A stretch of 5,498 nucleotides of DNA, taken from NCBI GenBank assembly GCA_003649495.1, contig QMRZ01000103.1:1-5498 (forward strand). Direction: 5' to 3'. This document shows, piece by piece, positions 1-5,498 of this stretch. The position numbers were made by a program, and so were the translations under genes. Below the pieces are notes generated by a model. That model had not been told where the DNA came from. It did not search any database and saw nothing but the letters and a program-made list of their open reading frames with translations. Within the stretch, counting starts at the first letter, position 1, and each line of letters opens with the position of its first letter. The DNA is from Thermoprotei archaeon. GTDB lineage: Archaea; Thermoproteota; Thermoprotei; Thermofilales; Thermofilaceae.

Positions 1-726
1 GAGGAGCTGTGCAGCAACTACGGGAGGATAGACGTACTCTGGTTCGACGGCGCATGGCCATACAAGCCAGAGGACTGGAGAGCAGAAGAGCTACTCACGA
101 AAGTCAGGAAGCTTCAGCCGCAGATAATAGTGAATAATAGGACGGGTTTGCCTGGAGACTTCGAGACGCCTGAGCAGCATGTCCCATGGTGGTCACCGCC
201 AAAGAGGCCCTGGGAGACCTGCATGACCATGAATGATAGCTGGGGCTACTTTGAGGGAGACCGCAACTGGAAAACTCCTCGGCAGGTGATAGCCACTCTC
301 GTAACCGTGGTGAGCCTTGGGGGAAATTTACTGCTGAATGTCGGGCCTAGAGGTGATGGGGCATTTCCTCCTGAGGCTGTGGAGTTGCTCTCTCACATAG
401 GCAGGTGGATGAGAAGTAACGGTGAGTCAATATATGGCGCCAGTGGCGCGCCATTCACCACCACTGTAGGCCCCATAACTGCTAAGGGCAACAAGGCCTA
501 TGTGCATGCACTGAGGTGGCCTGGGAAGGCCATAACGGTAGCCGGAGTCGGCAATACAGTGTCTGGGGCCTACTTGCTGGCAACGGGGGAGGAGGTCAGA
601 TTTAGACAAGAGGGCGATAGAGTATTTCTCGAAGGATTGCCAGCCACGCCTCCCGATCCCTACGACACAGTCATAGTCCTTGAGCTTGACGGGCCCCCGA
701 GGGGCGTCGAGTACAAGCCTAGATGA
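1..726 (+). CDS. Alpha-L-fucosidase, GH29 family, C-terminal part (5' truncated)
   Basis: The reading frame is open from base 1 and ends at TGA 724-726, giving 241 residues; about 200 N-terminal residues lie off the left edge, judged from usual GH29 lengths of 430-500. GH29 enzymes remove terminal alpha-L-fucose by a retaining mechanism. The fragment shows VLWFDGAWP (residues 12-20), where Asp16 fits the catalytic nucleophile. It also has ETPEQ (55-59), where Glu58 is a possible acid/base although that residue is poorly conserved in the family. WETCMTMNDSWGY (71-83) and SLGGNLLLNVGPRGDG (105-120) are typical GH29 core segments, followed by GRWMRSNGESIYG. The rest (about 150-241) fits the usual C-terminal beta-sandwich and ends in the family-like VIVLELDGPP. 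No signal peptide can be judged because the N-terminus is missing. The family assignment is strong; the natural substrate is unknown. Confidence 0.93.
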   Translation, partial: EELCSNYGRIDVLWFDGAWPYKPEDWRAEELLTKVRKLQPQIIVNNRTGLPGDFETPEQHVPWWSPPKRPWETCMTMNDSWGYFEGDRNWKTPRQVIATLVTVVSLGGNLLLNVGPRGDGAFPPEAVELLSHIGRWMRSNGESIYGASGAPFTTTVGPITAKGNKAYVHALRWPGKAITVAGVGNTVSGAYLLATGEEVRFRQEGDRVFLEGLPATPPDPYDTVIVLELDGPPRGVEYKPR

Positions 727-747
727 TGTAATTCCGGGAAGGCAGTA

Positions 748-888
748 CTACCACGTTAATAGGAGGACAGCAAAGCCCATCAGGCATGCAACGGAGGAGG
801 CTGGCAGCCACTTCTTCTTCAGCACCTCTAGGGCGGCGCGCCCCAGAGGAAGTACCTGGACGCCTCCAGAGAGAATAAAAAAGTAGTT
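748..888 (-). pseudogene. Possible relic: C-terminal tail of a membrane protein
   Basis: In the gap between the fucosidase and the amidohydrolase, one minus-strand frame ending at TAG (748-750) reads as a basic segment, ALEVLKKKWLP, followed by a hydrophobic run, ASSVACLMGFAVLLLTW. This resembles a cytoplasmic loop plus the last transmembrane helix of a permease. No start codon or domain is present, and the same frame simply runs on antisense into the amidohydrolase gene. It could be a decayed gene tail or chance; I do not recognise a family. The plus-strand frame over the same bases has no protein-like character. Confidence 0.2.
874..882 (+). promoter_or_regulatory. Possible TATA element for the amidohydrolase gene
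   Basis: AATAAAAAA is the only A/T-rich block between the two genes and lies about 34-42 bases before the ATG at 916. With the usual archaeal spacing of about 25 bases to the start site, transcription would begin near 903, giving a leader of roughly a dozen bases. That would place the 5' end at the TGAGG sequence described for the gene. It departs from the canonical TTTAWA form, so it is tentative. Confidence 0.35.
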
Positions 889-915
889 GAAAGTAAGTCT
901 CCTGAGGATGGGACT

Positions 916-2202
916 ATGAGTTCCAAGCCTATAGCTCTTGTGAACGCTAGAGTGATAGGGGCGGATAGGGCCGTTATAGAGAATGGTGCTTTAGTGATCA
1001 GGGATGGAGTGATAGTTGACGTTGGTACGAGAGGCTCAGTCGAGATCCCTGAGGATGCCGAGGTTATCGACGTAGGCGGGAGGACTGTAATGCCAGGCCT
1101 GATAGATGCTCACATGCATTTAACCGGGATGCGCACAGGCGACTTGGTGAAGGAGCCCCTCATAACTCCTTTCGGAGTCTTCATAGCTAGAGCGGTGAGA
1201 GACTTAGAGGCGCTGATAAACGCTGGCTTCACGACAATCGGCGATGCAGGCAGCTTAGTGGCCCTACACTTGAAGTACGCTGTAGCTGAAGGCAGCGTGA
1301 CTGGTCCAAGGATAGTTGCGGCAGGCCTCCCTCTCTCACAGACTTTCGGCCATGGTGACGTACATTACCTGCCGGTTGAGTGGGTTGACTATAGGACCAC
1401 GCGAAAACTCACGCCCCTAGCTACCCTAATCTGCGACGGAGTCGATGAATGCCGAAAGGCGGCCAGATACGCGCTGAGGGAAGGTGCTGACTACATTAAG
1501 ATAATGACTAGCGGCGGAGTCCTATCGGAAAAAGATAGGCCAGAATATGTCCAGTTCACTCTAAATGAGATAAGGGCTATAGTGGAGGAGGCTGAAGCTG
1601 CTGGCAGGTTTGTCCACGCCCATGCCCAGGGGAGTAAGGGGATAATGAATGCTATTGAGGGGGGAGTGAAGGTAATAGCTCACGCCATATTCATGGATGA
1701 TGAGGCGATTGAAGAGGCGAAAGAGAGGAGTGTAATCGTGATACCCACGTTCTCCATAGTAGAGAGGTTACTGGAGATCGGTGCTGAAGCCGGAATACCT
1801 GAGTGGGGGCTGAAGAAAGCTGAGGAAGTGCACGAGATTCACATGGAGAACATCAGGAGGGCTTACAGGGCTGGCGTGAAGATAGCAGCTGGCACCGACT
1901 TCATTGGAGGTCCCTTCAAGCATGGCGAGAACGCGCTTGAGATCCAGCTCCTCGTAGAGAGGATTGGCATGTCGCCCATGGAGGCGATAATCGCGGCTAC
2001 ACGCAACGCGGCAGAGGCAGTGGGCTTAGCTGGCAGGATAGGTACTCTCACTAAGGGCAAGCTTGCTGACGTGATAGTCGTTGATGGAAATCCCCTAACA
2101 GATGTGAAAATCCTCAGGGAAGCAGATAAGATACTCATGGTGATAAAAGAGGGGGTTATAGTCAAAGACCTCCTAAGAGCTACGCAGCGCGCGCGGCGTT
2201 AA
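916..2202 (+). CDS. Metal-dependent amidohydrolase (prolidase / imidazolonepropionase-like, COG1228 type)
   Basis: The gene encodes 428 residues, a normal full length for this family. It belongs to the amidohydrolase superfamily, with a small N- and C-terminal beta domain around a TIM barrel. Visible metal-site residues are His66 and His68 in GLIDAHMHL, Lys195 in DYIKIMTSGG (probably the carboxylated bridging lysine), His234/His236 in FVHAHAQ, His256 in VIAHA, and Asp328 in AAGTDF. The QTFGHGD segment (142-148) is typical of the group often labelled Xaa-Pro dipeptidase. Relatives that have been tested mostly hydrolyse dipeptides or N-acyl amino acids rather than true Xaa-Pro substrates, so the exact substrate cannot be assigned. 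No signal peptide is seen, so it is probably cytoplasmic. The ATG at 916 is preceded by TGAGG (903-907) at a good distance, which supports this start over the in-frame codons upstream. It is probably a single-gene unit, convergent with the Cas4-like gene. Confidence 0.95.
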   Translation: MSSKPIALVNARVIGADRAVIENGALVIRDGVIVDVGTRGSVEIPEDAEVIDVGGRTVMPGLIDAHMHLTGMRTGDLVKEPLITPFGVFIARAVRDLEALINAGFTTIGDAGSLVALHLKYAVAEGSVTGPRIVAAGLPLSQTFGHGDVHYLPVEWVDYRTTRKLTPLATLICDGVDECRKAARYALREGADYIKIMTSGGVLSEKDRPEYVQFTLNEIRAIVEEAEAAGRFVHAHAQGSKGIMNAIEGGVKVIAHAIFMDDEAIEEAKERSVIVIPTFSIVERLLEIGAEAGIPEWGLKKAEEVHEIHMENIRRAYRAGVKIAAGTDFIGGPFKHGENALEIQLLVERIGMSPMEAIIAATRNAAEAVGLAGRIGTLTKGKLADVIVVDGNPLTDVKILREADKILMVIKEGVIVKDLLRATQRARR

Positions 2203-2295
2203 GGAGAGGCTAGTAAATCCAATGTGCCACGTTACCCGGTAATAGCCGTCAAAGAGAGGGCGGAAATCTAACCATGACCTAGGCACGTAAGCTCT
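2203..2295. other. Convergent intergenic spacer with a small palindrome
   Basis: These 93 bases separate the 3' ends of the amidohydrolase (+) and Cas4-like (-) genes. The only symmetric element seen is TTACCCGGTAA (2232-2242), two 5-base arms around a single C. No T-rich archaeal terminator tract and no coding frame with protein-like content were found. Both transcripts presumably end here. Confidence 0.4.
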
Positions 2296-2943
2296 TCACC
2301 TGACAACCTTATTCGGACATAAGACAGAGAATGGACAGTACTGACATTCCCAGGAGTACCTGGGAATCCTGGGCTTAGCTACTCTCTCGGCAATGTCAGC
2401 TAAGCTCATCCTCTCCTCAATCCCATACTGCGTAACTCGGTCGGGAGTCACATAAATCAGGTAACTCTGGTCTAAATTGAAGAGGGTATTGTATATCTTT
2501 ACTTGGTCAACGTGGTGCTCGTGCGGTAGGGAGAGGTCTGCCCTGGCAGTTTTTATCTCAATACCTACTCTTCCTTTAGAGGGGAGCTTAACTACCAAGT
2601 CAACCCTACCTTTAATCACTACTTCTCCAGCGCCAGGAATGAATTTTCCTAGATCCAGTTTAAGGGTAGTCTCCGGCTCCACCTCGATTTCAGCTCCTAA
2701 ATCCTTCAGTATCTCCTTTAGGATGGTTTCCAGTCCTACATGTACTAGGACTCCCTGTATGAGGATTGGCTTGAAGAGTTGTGCAAGCTCGAGCTCTGGA
2801 TAGATGCGTGAGAACTTTTCCTTCTGGCTACAGGATACCAGGTCTGTGACCCAGTAGACTCCAGGCTCTCTGACGTGTTTTTCCCTCTCCTCTTTGAAGT
2901 ATTTATAGAGAATGCCTATTAGATCCAGCGACACGAACTCCAC
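2296..2943 (-). CDS. Solo Cas4-like PD-(D/E)XK nuclease with Fe-S cluster motif
   Basis: The 215-residue protein matches the Cas4/RecB-like layout throughout. Cys38 sits in DLVSCSQ, and GVLVHVG carries the motif-I His68. GRVDLVV has metal ligand Asp115, GIEIKTARA has Glu129 and Lys131 (the E-x-K of the PD-(D/E)XK core), and HVDQVKIYN gives the QxxxY motif (Gln147, Tyr151). At the C-terminus CQYCPFSVLC gives Cys200, Cys203 and Cys209. Cys38 plus these three is the expected 4Fe-4S ligand set. Cas4 proteins are DNA exonucleases that process prespacers in CRISPR adaptation, but no cas1, cas2, other cas gene or array is in this window, so a solo role in DNA repair or maintenance is equally possible. 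Start is GTG 2941-2943: the codon directly upstream in frame is TAG, so no earlier start exists. It is divergent from the deacetylase gene. Confidence 0.9.
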   Translation of the reverse strand: MEFVSLDLIGILYKYFKEEREKHVREPGVYWVTDLVSCSQKEKFSRIYPELELAQLFKPILIQGVLVHVGLETILKEILKDLGAEIEVEPETTLKLDLGKFIPGAGEVVIKGRVDLVVKLPSKGRVGIEIKTARADLSLPHEHHVDQVKIYNTLFNLDQSYLIYVTPDRVTQYGIEERMSLADIAERVAKPRIPRYSWECQYCPFSVLCPNKVVR

Positions 2944-2967
2944 CTACCAGGAGCTCTTGGTTATTCG

Positions 2968-2977
2968 ATATTAAAAG
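2968..2977 (-). promoter_or_regulatory. TATA element of the Cas4-like gene
   Basis: Read on the minus strand this is CTTTTAATAT, about 25-34 bases upstream of the GTG start. The spacing puts the transcription start at or within a few bases of the start codon, the leaderless arrangement common in thermophilic archaea. Consistent with this, there is no convincing ribosome binding site before the GTG. Confidence 0.5.
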
Positions 2978-3050
2978 TTGGCTAGCTATAGCATTGTAGG
3001 TTATGTGAACCTTAGATGTCCATGAGACCATCATAATAGCTTATTACTCA

Positions 3051-3056
3051 GGAGGG
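3051..3056 (+). promoter_or_regulatory. Shine-Dalgarno site of the deacetylase gene
   Basis: GGAGGG is a strong match to the archaeal anti-SD sequence. It lies only 3-4 bases before GTG 3060 and 12-13 bases before a second in-frame GTG at 3069, so it leaves the start slightly ambiguous; the first is preferred. Just upstream, TAATA/TATTA (3034-3038 and 3042-3046) forms a small inverted repeat that could be an operator or chance. Confidence 0.6.
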
Positions 3057-3059
3057 CAC

Positions 3060-3824
3060 GTGGCGGACGTGAGCGCGCGCTTTCCCTGGCCCGGTAAGTA
3101 TAAGTGTGCCATTTCCCTAACATTCGATGATGGACTCCCCTCCCAATTGAGAGTGGCTGTCCCCCTGCTCCGTAGATACGGAGTGAGGGCTACGTTCTAC
3201 CTGTGCCCCTCTGGCAGCAACTGGGCTGGAAAGCTCAGGCCCTGGCGTAAGGTAGCGGAGGAGGGGCACGAAATAGGTAATCACAGCCTCTCTCACTTCT
3301 GCTCCTGCAACTTCCCCTTCAGCGGGCGATGCCTCGAGGAGCTAACCCTAGAGGAGATTGAGGAGGATATATTAGAGGCTCAGCGCAGGCTTGAATCCCT
3401 GATACCTGGCAGGGAGATCAGGACTTACGCCTACCCCTGTTATCAGTCATATGTGGGGCGAGGAGCTAGTAGGAAGAGTTACGTGCCAGTGGTGGCACGC
3501 TACTTCTTAGCTGCTAGGGGCGTAGGCGAGAAGCCCTGGCCCAATGACCCGCTAAGGTGTGACCTTCACTACCTGTGGTCGTGGCCAGCTGAGAGGATGA
3601 GCGCAGCTGAGATGATAGGTTTAGTAGAGCAAACCTTAATGAAGGGCGGATGGGCGATTTTCACGTTCCATGGGATAGGCGAGGGACACCTTCCAGTATC
3701 AGAATCCGACCTTGAAGCACTCCTAGAGTACCTAAGCTGGAGAGAGGAGGTTTGGGTGGCACCCGTAGCAGAGGTAGCGAGCTACGTGGCTAAGAGGCGG
3801 GCTCACCGGCAAGCGCGAAGTTGA
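3060..3824 (+). CDS. Polysaccharide deacetylase, NodB homology (CE4) family
   Basis: The 254-residue protein is one NodB domain with little extra sequence. CE4 enzymes remove N- or O-acetyl groups from sugars using one metal ion. Motif 1 is LTFDDG (Asp23 catalytic base, Asp24 metal ligand), and motif 2 is HEIGNHSLSH (His75 and His79, metal ligands). The motif-3 region reads RTYAYPC (121-127), keeping the Pro but not the usual R-x-P-Y form. The last motif is FTFHGIG with catalytic His204. There is no signal peptide or membrane anchor, so it probably acts inside the cell, for example on a nucleotide- or lipid-linked sugar or an imported oligosaccharide; that is inference. Three cysteines (81, 83, 91) cluster after motif 2 and may bind metal or form a disulfide. 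The next gene on this strand begins 198 bases later, after its own apparent promoter, so co-transcription is not obvious. Confidence 0.92.
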   Translation: MADVSARFPWPGKYKCAISLTFDDGLPSQLRVAVPLLRRYGVRATFYLCPSGSNWAGKLRPWRKVAEEGHEIGNHSLSHFCSCNFPFSGRCLEELTLEEIEEDILEAQRRLESLIPGREIRTYAYPCYQSYVGRGASRKSYVPVVARYFLAARGVGEKPWPNDPLRCDLHYLWSWPAERMSAAEMIGLVEQTLMKGGWAIFTFHGIGEGHLPVSESDLEALLEYLSWREEVWVAPVAEVASYVAKRRAHRQARS

Positions 3825-3852
3825 AAGTAGGCACTGCAGCGGAGAGGAATGC

Positions 3853-3859
3853 CTATAAG
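3853..3859 (+). promoter_or_regulatory. Possible TATA element ahead of the interleaved repeats
   Basis: CTATAAG is a fair archaeal TATA match. A start site about 25 bases downstream would fall near 3880, at the first arm of the interleaved repeats (3878-3928). The transcript would then open with that structure and carry a leader of about 140 bases before the DUF401 start, or be a separate small RNA. The identification rests on sequence similarity and spacing alone. Confidence 0.35.
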
Positions 3860-3877
3860 CGGCTTTGAGTATGTAGC

Positions 3878-3928
3878 CTGGGGGCCCTGCGCCGAGAGGT
3901 GAGGAAGCTGGTCCCCCAGACCTCTCGG
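3878..3928 (+). promoter_or_regulatory. Interleaved inverted repeats (ABA'B'), candidate RNA pseudoknot or two-state switch
   Basis: Arm A CTGGGGG (3878-3884) is perfectly complementary to A' CCCCCAG (3913-3919). Arm B CCGAGAGGT (3892-3900) is perfectly complementary to B' ACCTCTCGG (3920-3928). The pairs are interleaved and A' abuts B' with no gap. The linkers are 7 bases (A to B) and 12 bases (B to A'). As RNA this is either a pseudoknot or two hairpins that cannot both fold in the simple nested way. With no base between A' and B', a fully stacked pseudoknot would strain the 7-base linker, so a two-state switch deserves equal weight. It lies about 95 bases before the DUF401 start. I recognise no known RNA family. 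An alternative is a DNA-level binding site for a dimeric regulator. Confidence 0.5.
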
Positions 3929-3994
3929 GATGATGCCCTAGCTTTAGCTGAGCCCTAGAGGGTGCCGCGTAATCTACTCAGCTATGTAGCAAGC

Positions 3995-4001
3995 TTCATA
4001 T
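3995..4001 (+). promoter_or_regulatory. Alternative proximal TATA for the DUF401 gene
   Basis: TTCATAT lies 22-28 bases upstream of the GTG at 4023 and would give a leaderless transcript, which would explain why no Shine-Dalgarno sequence precedes that start. If this is the real promoter, the interleaved repeats upstream are not part of the DUF401 messenger. The match to the TATA consensus is weak. Confidence 0.25.
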
Positions 4002-4022
4002 CGCCTTCTAGCTCTGTATGTC

Positions 4023-5222
4023 GTGTTAGCGCTAGCCGTGGGCCTCATGACAATCGCACTCGCTGTAGTTATGAGATTCCCCCTGTGGGCTACAATGCTT
4101 GCCTCAAGCCTCGCAATGCTCGCAGTTAGTGGGAGCCTCCCTCTATTCCTCAAGGCTGTAGAGGGGGTGGGGAGGCTTGAGTACCTCTGCCTGTACCTAG
4201 CTGCTTGCTCCATCTCGGTGCTCGTCTCCCTCTACAGAGAGAGCGGCGCGATCGATAAGCTCTCTAGAGGACTATTGGGAGTCATAAGGCAGCCCAAGCT
4301 CATCACCGCTTTAGTGCCCTCAGTGTTAGGCGCTCTCTCCATTCCGGGAGGTGCTCTGATGTCCGCGCCGATAGTCGATAAAATGGGAGGAGAATTGGGG
4401 TTCAACAAGGCGCAGAGACTATTCCTGAACATATGGTACAGGCATGTCATATTCCTTGTATACCCGTTGTCGCCGACCATACTCGTTGCATCAGCACTCG
4501 CTGGAACTAGCGTGTGGAGCATAGCTTTGAGAACTTTGCCTAGCTTCTGCGCAATGGTGCTAATGGGCTACTTACTCGTGCTGAGGGGCGGAAAGAGGGG
4601 AGTCGAGGTTGAGGCATGTGGAGATCTAAAGGAGTTAATGAGTGTATCTTCGCCGTTACTGCTAGCAGTAACGCTTGCGCTGATGTTTCAGCTATATATG
4701 AGCCAGTTACCACGCTACCTAGCGGTGGCTGCTGGCGCCTCAGCTGGGGTCTTAGCCCTCCTCATTCTCAAGGAGGGTGACCTGGGGGATTTGAAGGCAG
4801 CAGTAACTTGCCGCTTAACGCTTGAGGTGTTAGCAACGACTATCGGGATAATATTCTTTAGAGAAGCCTTCTCCGCCTCAGGCGCATCAAAGTGTGTAGC
4901 TGAGTTTGTGGGCAGTAGGGAGCTCGACAAGGGCCTGCTCCTAGCCTCGCTGCCCTTCGCCATATCTTACGTCATGGGCAACTCCCTGAGCGGGGTAGCA
5001 ATCTCCTACCCAATTCTAGAGGGGGTGGGCGTGGGCTTGAGGGAGGTAGTACTCATGTTCACCTCCGCCTTCCTGGGATATCTCTCCTCTCCGATGCACA
5101 TGTGTTACGTGTACACAGCAGAGTACCTGAGAGTGAATATGAGAGACGGCTACAAGTACATGCTTCCAGCGACGGCCGCTGTCCTAGCGACAGCATACTT
5201 AACCTACTGGTGGGGGCCATGA
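4023..5222 (+). CDS. DUF401 family (COG1906) multi-pass membrane protein, putative permease
   Basis: The 399-residue protein is strongly hydrophobic, with about 11-12 predicted membrane segments (roughly residues 1-17, 21-38, 53-71, 94-114, 134-160, 164-187, 209-224, 232-248, 263-279, 302-322, 335-357, 380-396). Family hallmarks are PSVLGALSIPGGALMSAP (99-116), NIWYRHVIFLVYPLSP (136-151) and LSSPMHMCYVYTAEYL (354-369). DUF401 proteins are conserved in archaea and some bacteria and related to ion or organic-anion transporters, but their substrate is unknown; the paired conserved loops near the middle of each half suggest a two-repeat carrier. The start is GTG 4023, chosen as the first usual start codon after the in-frame TAG at 3987-3989; no ribosome site is visible. 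An alternative is ATG at residue 9. It may be preceded by a structured leader. It is convergent with the right-edge gene, whose stop is only 6 bases away. Confidence 0.88.
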   Translation: MLALAVGLMTIALAVVMRFPLWATMLASSLAMLAVSGSLPLFLKAVEGVGRLEYLCLYLAACSISVLVSLYRESGAIDKLSRGLLGVIRQPKLITALVPSVLGALSIPGGALMSAPIVDKMGGELGFNKAQRLFLNIWYRHVIFLVYPLSPTILVASALAGTSVWSIALRTLPSFCAMVLMGYLLVLRGGKRGVEVEACGDLKELMSVSSPLLLAVTLALMFQLYMSQLPRYLAVAAGASAGVLALLILKEGDLGDLKAAVTCRLTLEVLATTIGIIFFREAFSASGASKCVAEFVGSRELDKGLLLASLPFAISYVMGNSLSGVAISYPILEGVGVGLREVVLMFTSAFLGYLSSPMHMCYVYTAEYLRVNMRDGYKYMLPATAAVLATAYLTYWWGP

Positions 5223-5228
5223 AGCTCT

Positions 5229-5498
5229 CTACAACTCCTCTATGATTCTCCTTACGTACGCTATGTCGCGTTTTAGCACGCACTTTCTTTCCTCGCCTGC
5301 AAATCCTCCTAGAGACTCGTCTTCTATGTTAGCATCGCGATCGTAGCCAGCCTTCCTGAGAATGCCTAGTATATACCGTTCTCCCCTACCGCTTCATTCC
5401 GTTTAGAATTGTGTCAAAGCGTGTCTGCGGCAGGGGTTCCCCCCTCCCAATGATCATTGGGAGGCGTTCAGGGGGAACGGGGACTCCCCACATCTTGA
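5229..5498 (-). pseudogene. Unidentified protein, C-terminal part, interrupted by a +1 frameshift
   Basis: On the minus strand, one frame is open from the window edge (5496) to TAG 5386-5388 and reads in part KMWGVPVPPERLPMIIG and then PLPQTRFDTILNGMKR. A second frame, open from 5393, continues with RGERYILGILRKAGYDR and ends with CVLKRDIAYVRRIIEEL at TAG 5229-5231. Both have natural protein composition, neither has its own start, and they overlap by only a few bases, as expected of one gene with a single indel. Skipping one base at about 5388-5393 joins them into roughly 88 C-terminal residues; the rest lies off the right edge. No family is recognised. It may be a true pseudogene, an assembly error or, less likely, programmed frameshifting. 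Its stop is 6 bases from the DUF401 stop. Confidence 0.6.
5436..5478. repeat. Compound inverted repeat with perfect 22-base palindromic core
   Basis: The core 5443-5464 is perfectly self-complementary, with half-site CCTCCCAATGA and centre GATC. Outside it, GTTCCCC (5436-5442) pairs with GGGGAAC (5472-5478), leaving 5465-5471 as a bulge on one side. The whole could fold as a 43-base hairpin in DNA or RNA. It lies inside the minus-strand coding frame of the right-edge gene, where it encodes part of PPERLPMIIGRGEPL, so the symmetry coexists with apparently sensible protein sequence. Confidence 0.85.

Noticed and set aside
445..842. Two identical GGCGCGCC octamers (445-452 and 835-842)
   Set aside because: Short GC palindromes like this are expected occasionally in GC-rich DNA; nothing else is shared around the two copies.
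680..886. Plus-strand 68-codon ORF after the fucosidase
   Set aside because: It overlaps the end of a well-supported fucosidase, has no ribosome site, and its composition (arginine/threonine/serine-rich, no motif) is that of a chance frame.
3861..3940. Fluoride riboswitch, suggested by GATGATG near a pseudoknot ahead of a membrane protein
   Set aside because: The GGCGATGG-type 5' hairpin and the conserved central segment are absent, and the pairing layout differs.
3929..3951. C/D-box sRNA signals: ATGATGC (3930-3936) and CTGA (3948-3951)
   Set aside because: Box C is imperfect, only 11 bases separate it from box D, and no C'/D' boxes or terminal stem are present, so no usual guide RNA fits.
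3935..3958. Direct repeat GCCCTAG (3935-3941 and 3952-3958)
   Set aside because: Seven bases, two copies only, with no matching flanks; too weak to call an attachment site or CRISPR-like unit.
5059..5283. Minus-strand 74-codon ORF at the end of the DUF401 gene
   Set aside because: It is mostly antisense to conserved DUF401 sequence and out of frame with the better minus-strand coding frame ending at 5229.

Overview
The window looks like a piece of a thermophilic archaeal chromosome, most likely Thermoproteota or a Korarchaeota-like relative. This is inferred from heavy use of AGG/AGA for arginine and ATA for isoleucine, GTG starts, short archaeal promoter and leader geometry, and the families present (a DUF401 membrane protein and an Fe-S Cas4-type nuclease). 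There is no rRNA or marker gene, so the lineage is a guess. No tRNA, rRNA, CRISPR array, insertion sequence or integrase was seen.

Layout from left to right: (1) the C-terminal half of a GH29 alpha-L-fucosidase (+), cut by the window edge; (2) a 189-base gap carrying the promoter of the next gene and, on the minus strand, a possible relic of a membrane-protein tail; (3) an intact metal-dependent amidohydrolase of the prolidase/imidazolonepropionase-like group (+); (4) a convergent, solo Cas4-like PD-(D/E)XK nuclease with all four Fe-S cysteines (-); (5) a divergent NodB-type (CE4) polysaccharide deacetylase (+); (6) a 198-base gap holding two interleaved perfect inverted repeats; (7) a DUF401 (COG1906) multi-pass membrane protein (+); (8) at the right edge, a minus-strand coding region that appears in two frames with one shift between them. 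It is probably a broken gene or a sequencing error, and it has not been reported as a normal ORF because its start lies outside the window.

The genes do not form one operon: strands alternate and each gene seems to have its own promoter. Fucosidase and deacetylase both act on glycans and the amidohydrolase probably on small peptides or related amides, so a loose scavenging or surface-glycan neighbourhood is possible but is only inferred. The best candidates for something undescribed are the interleaved repeats upstream of the DUF401 gene (an ABA'B' layout that can form either a pseudoknot or two mutually exclusive hairpins), the perfect 22-base palindrome inside the frameshifted right-edge gene, and the stand-alone Cas4.
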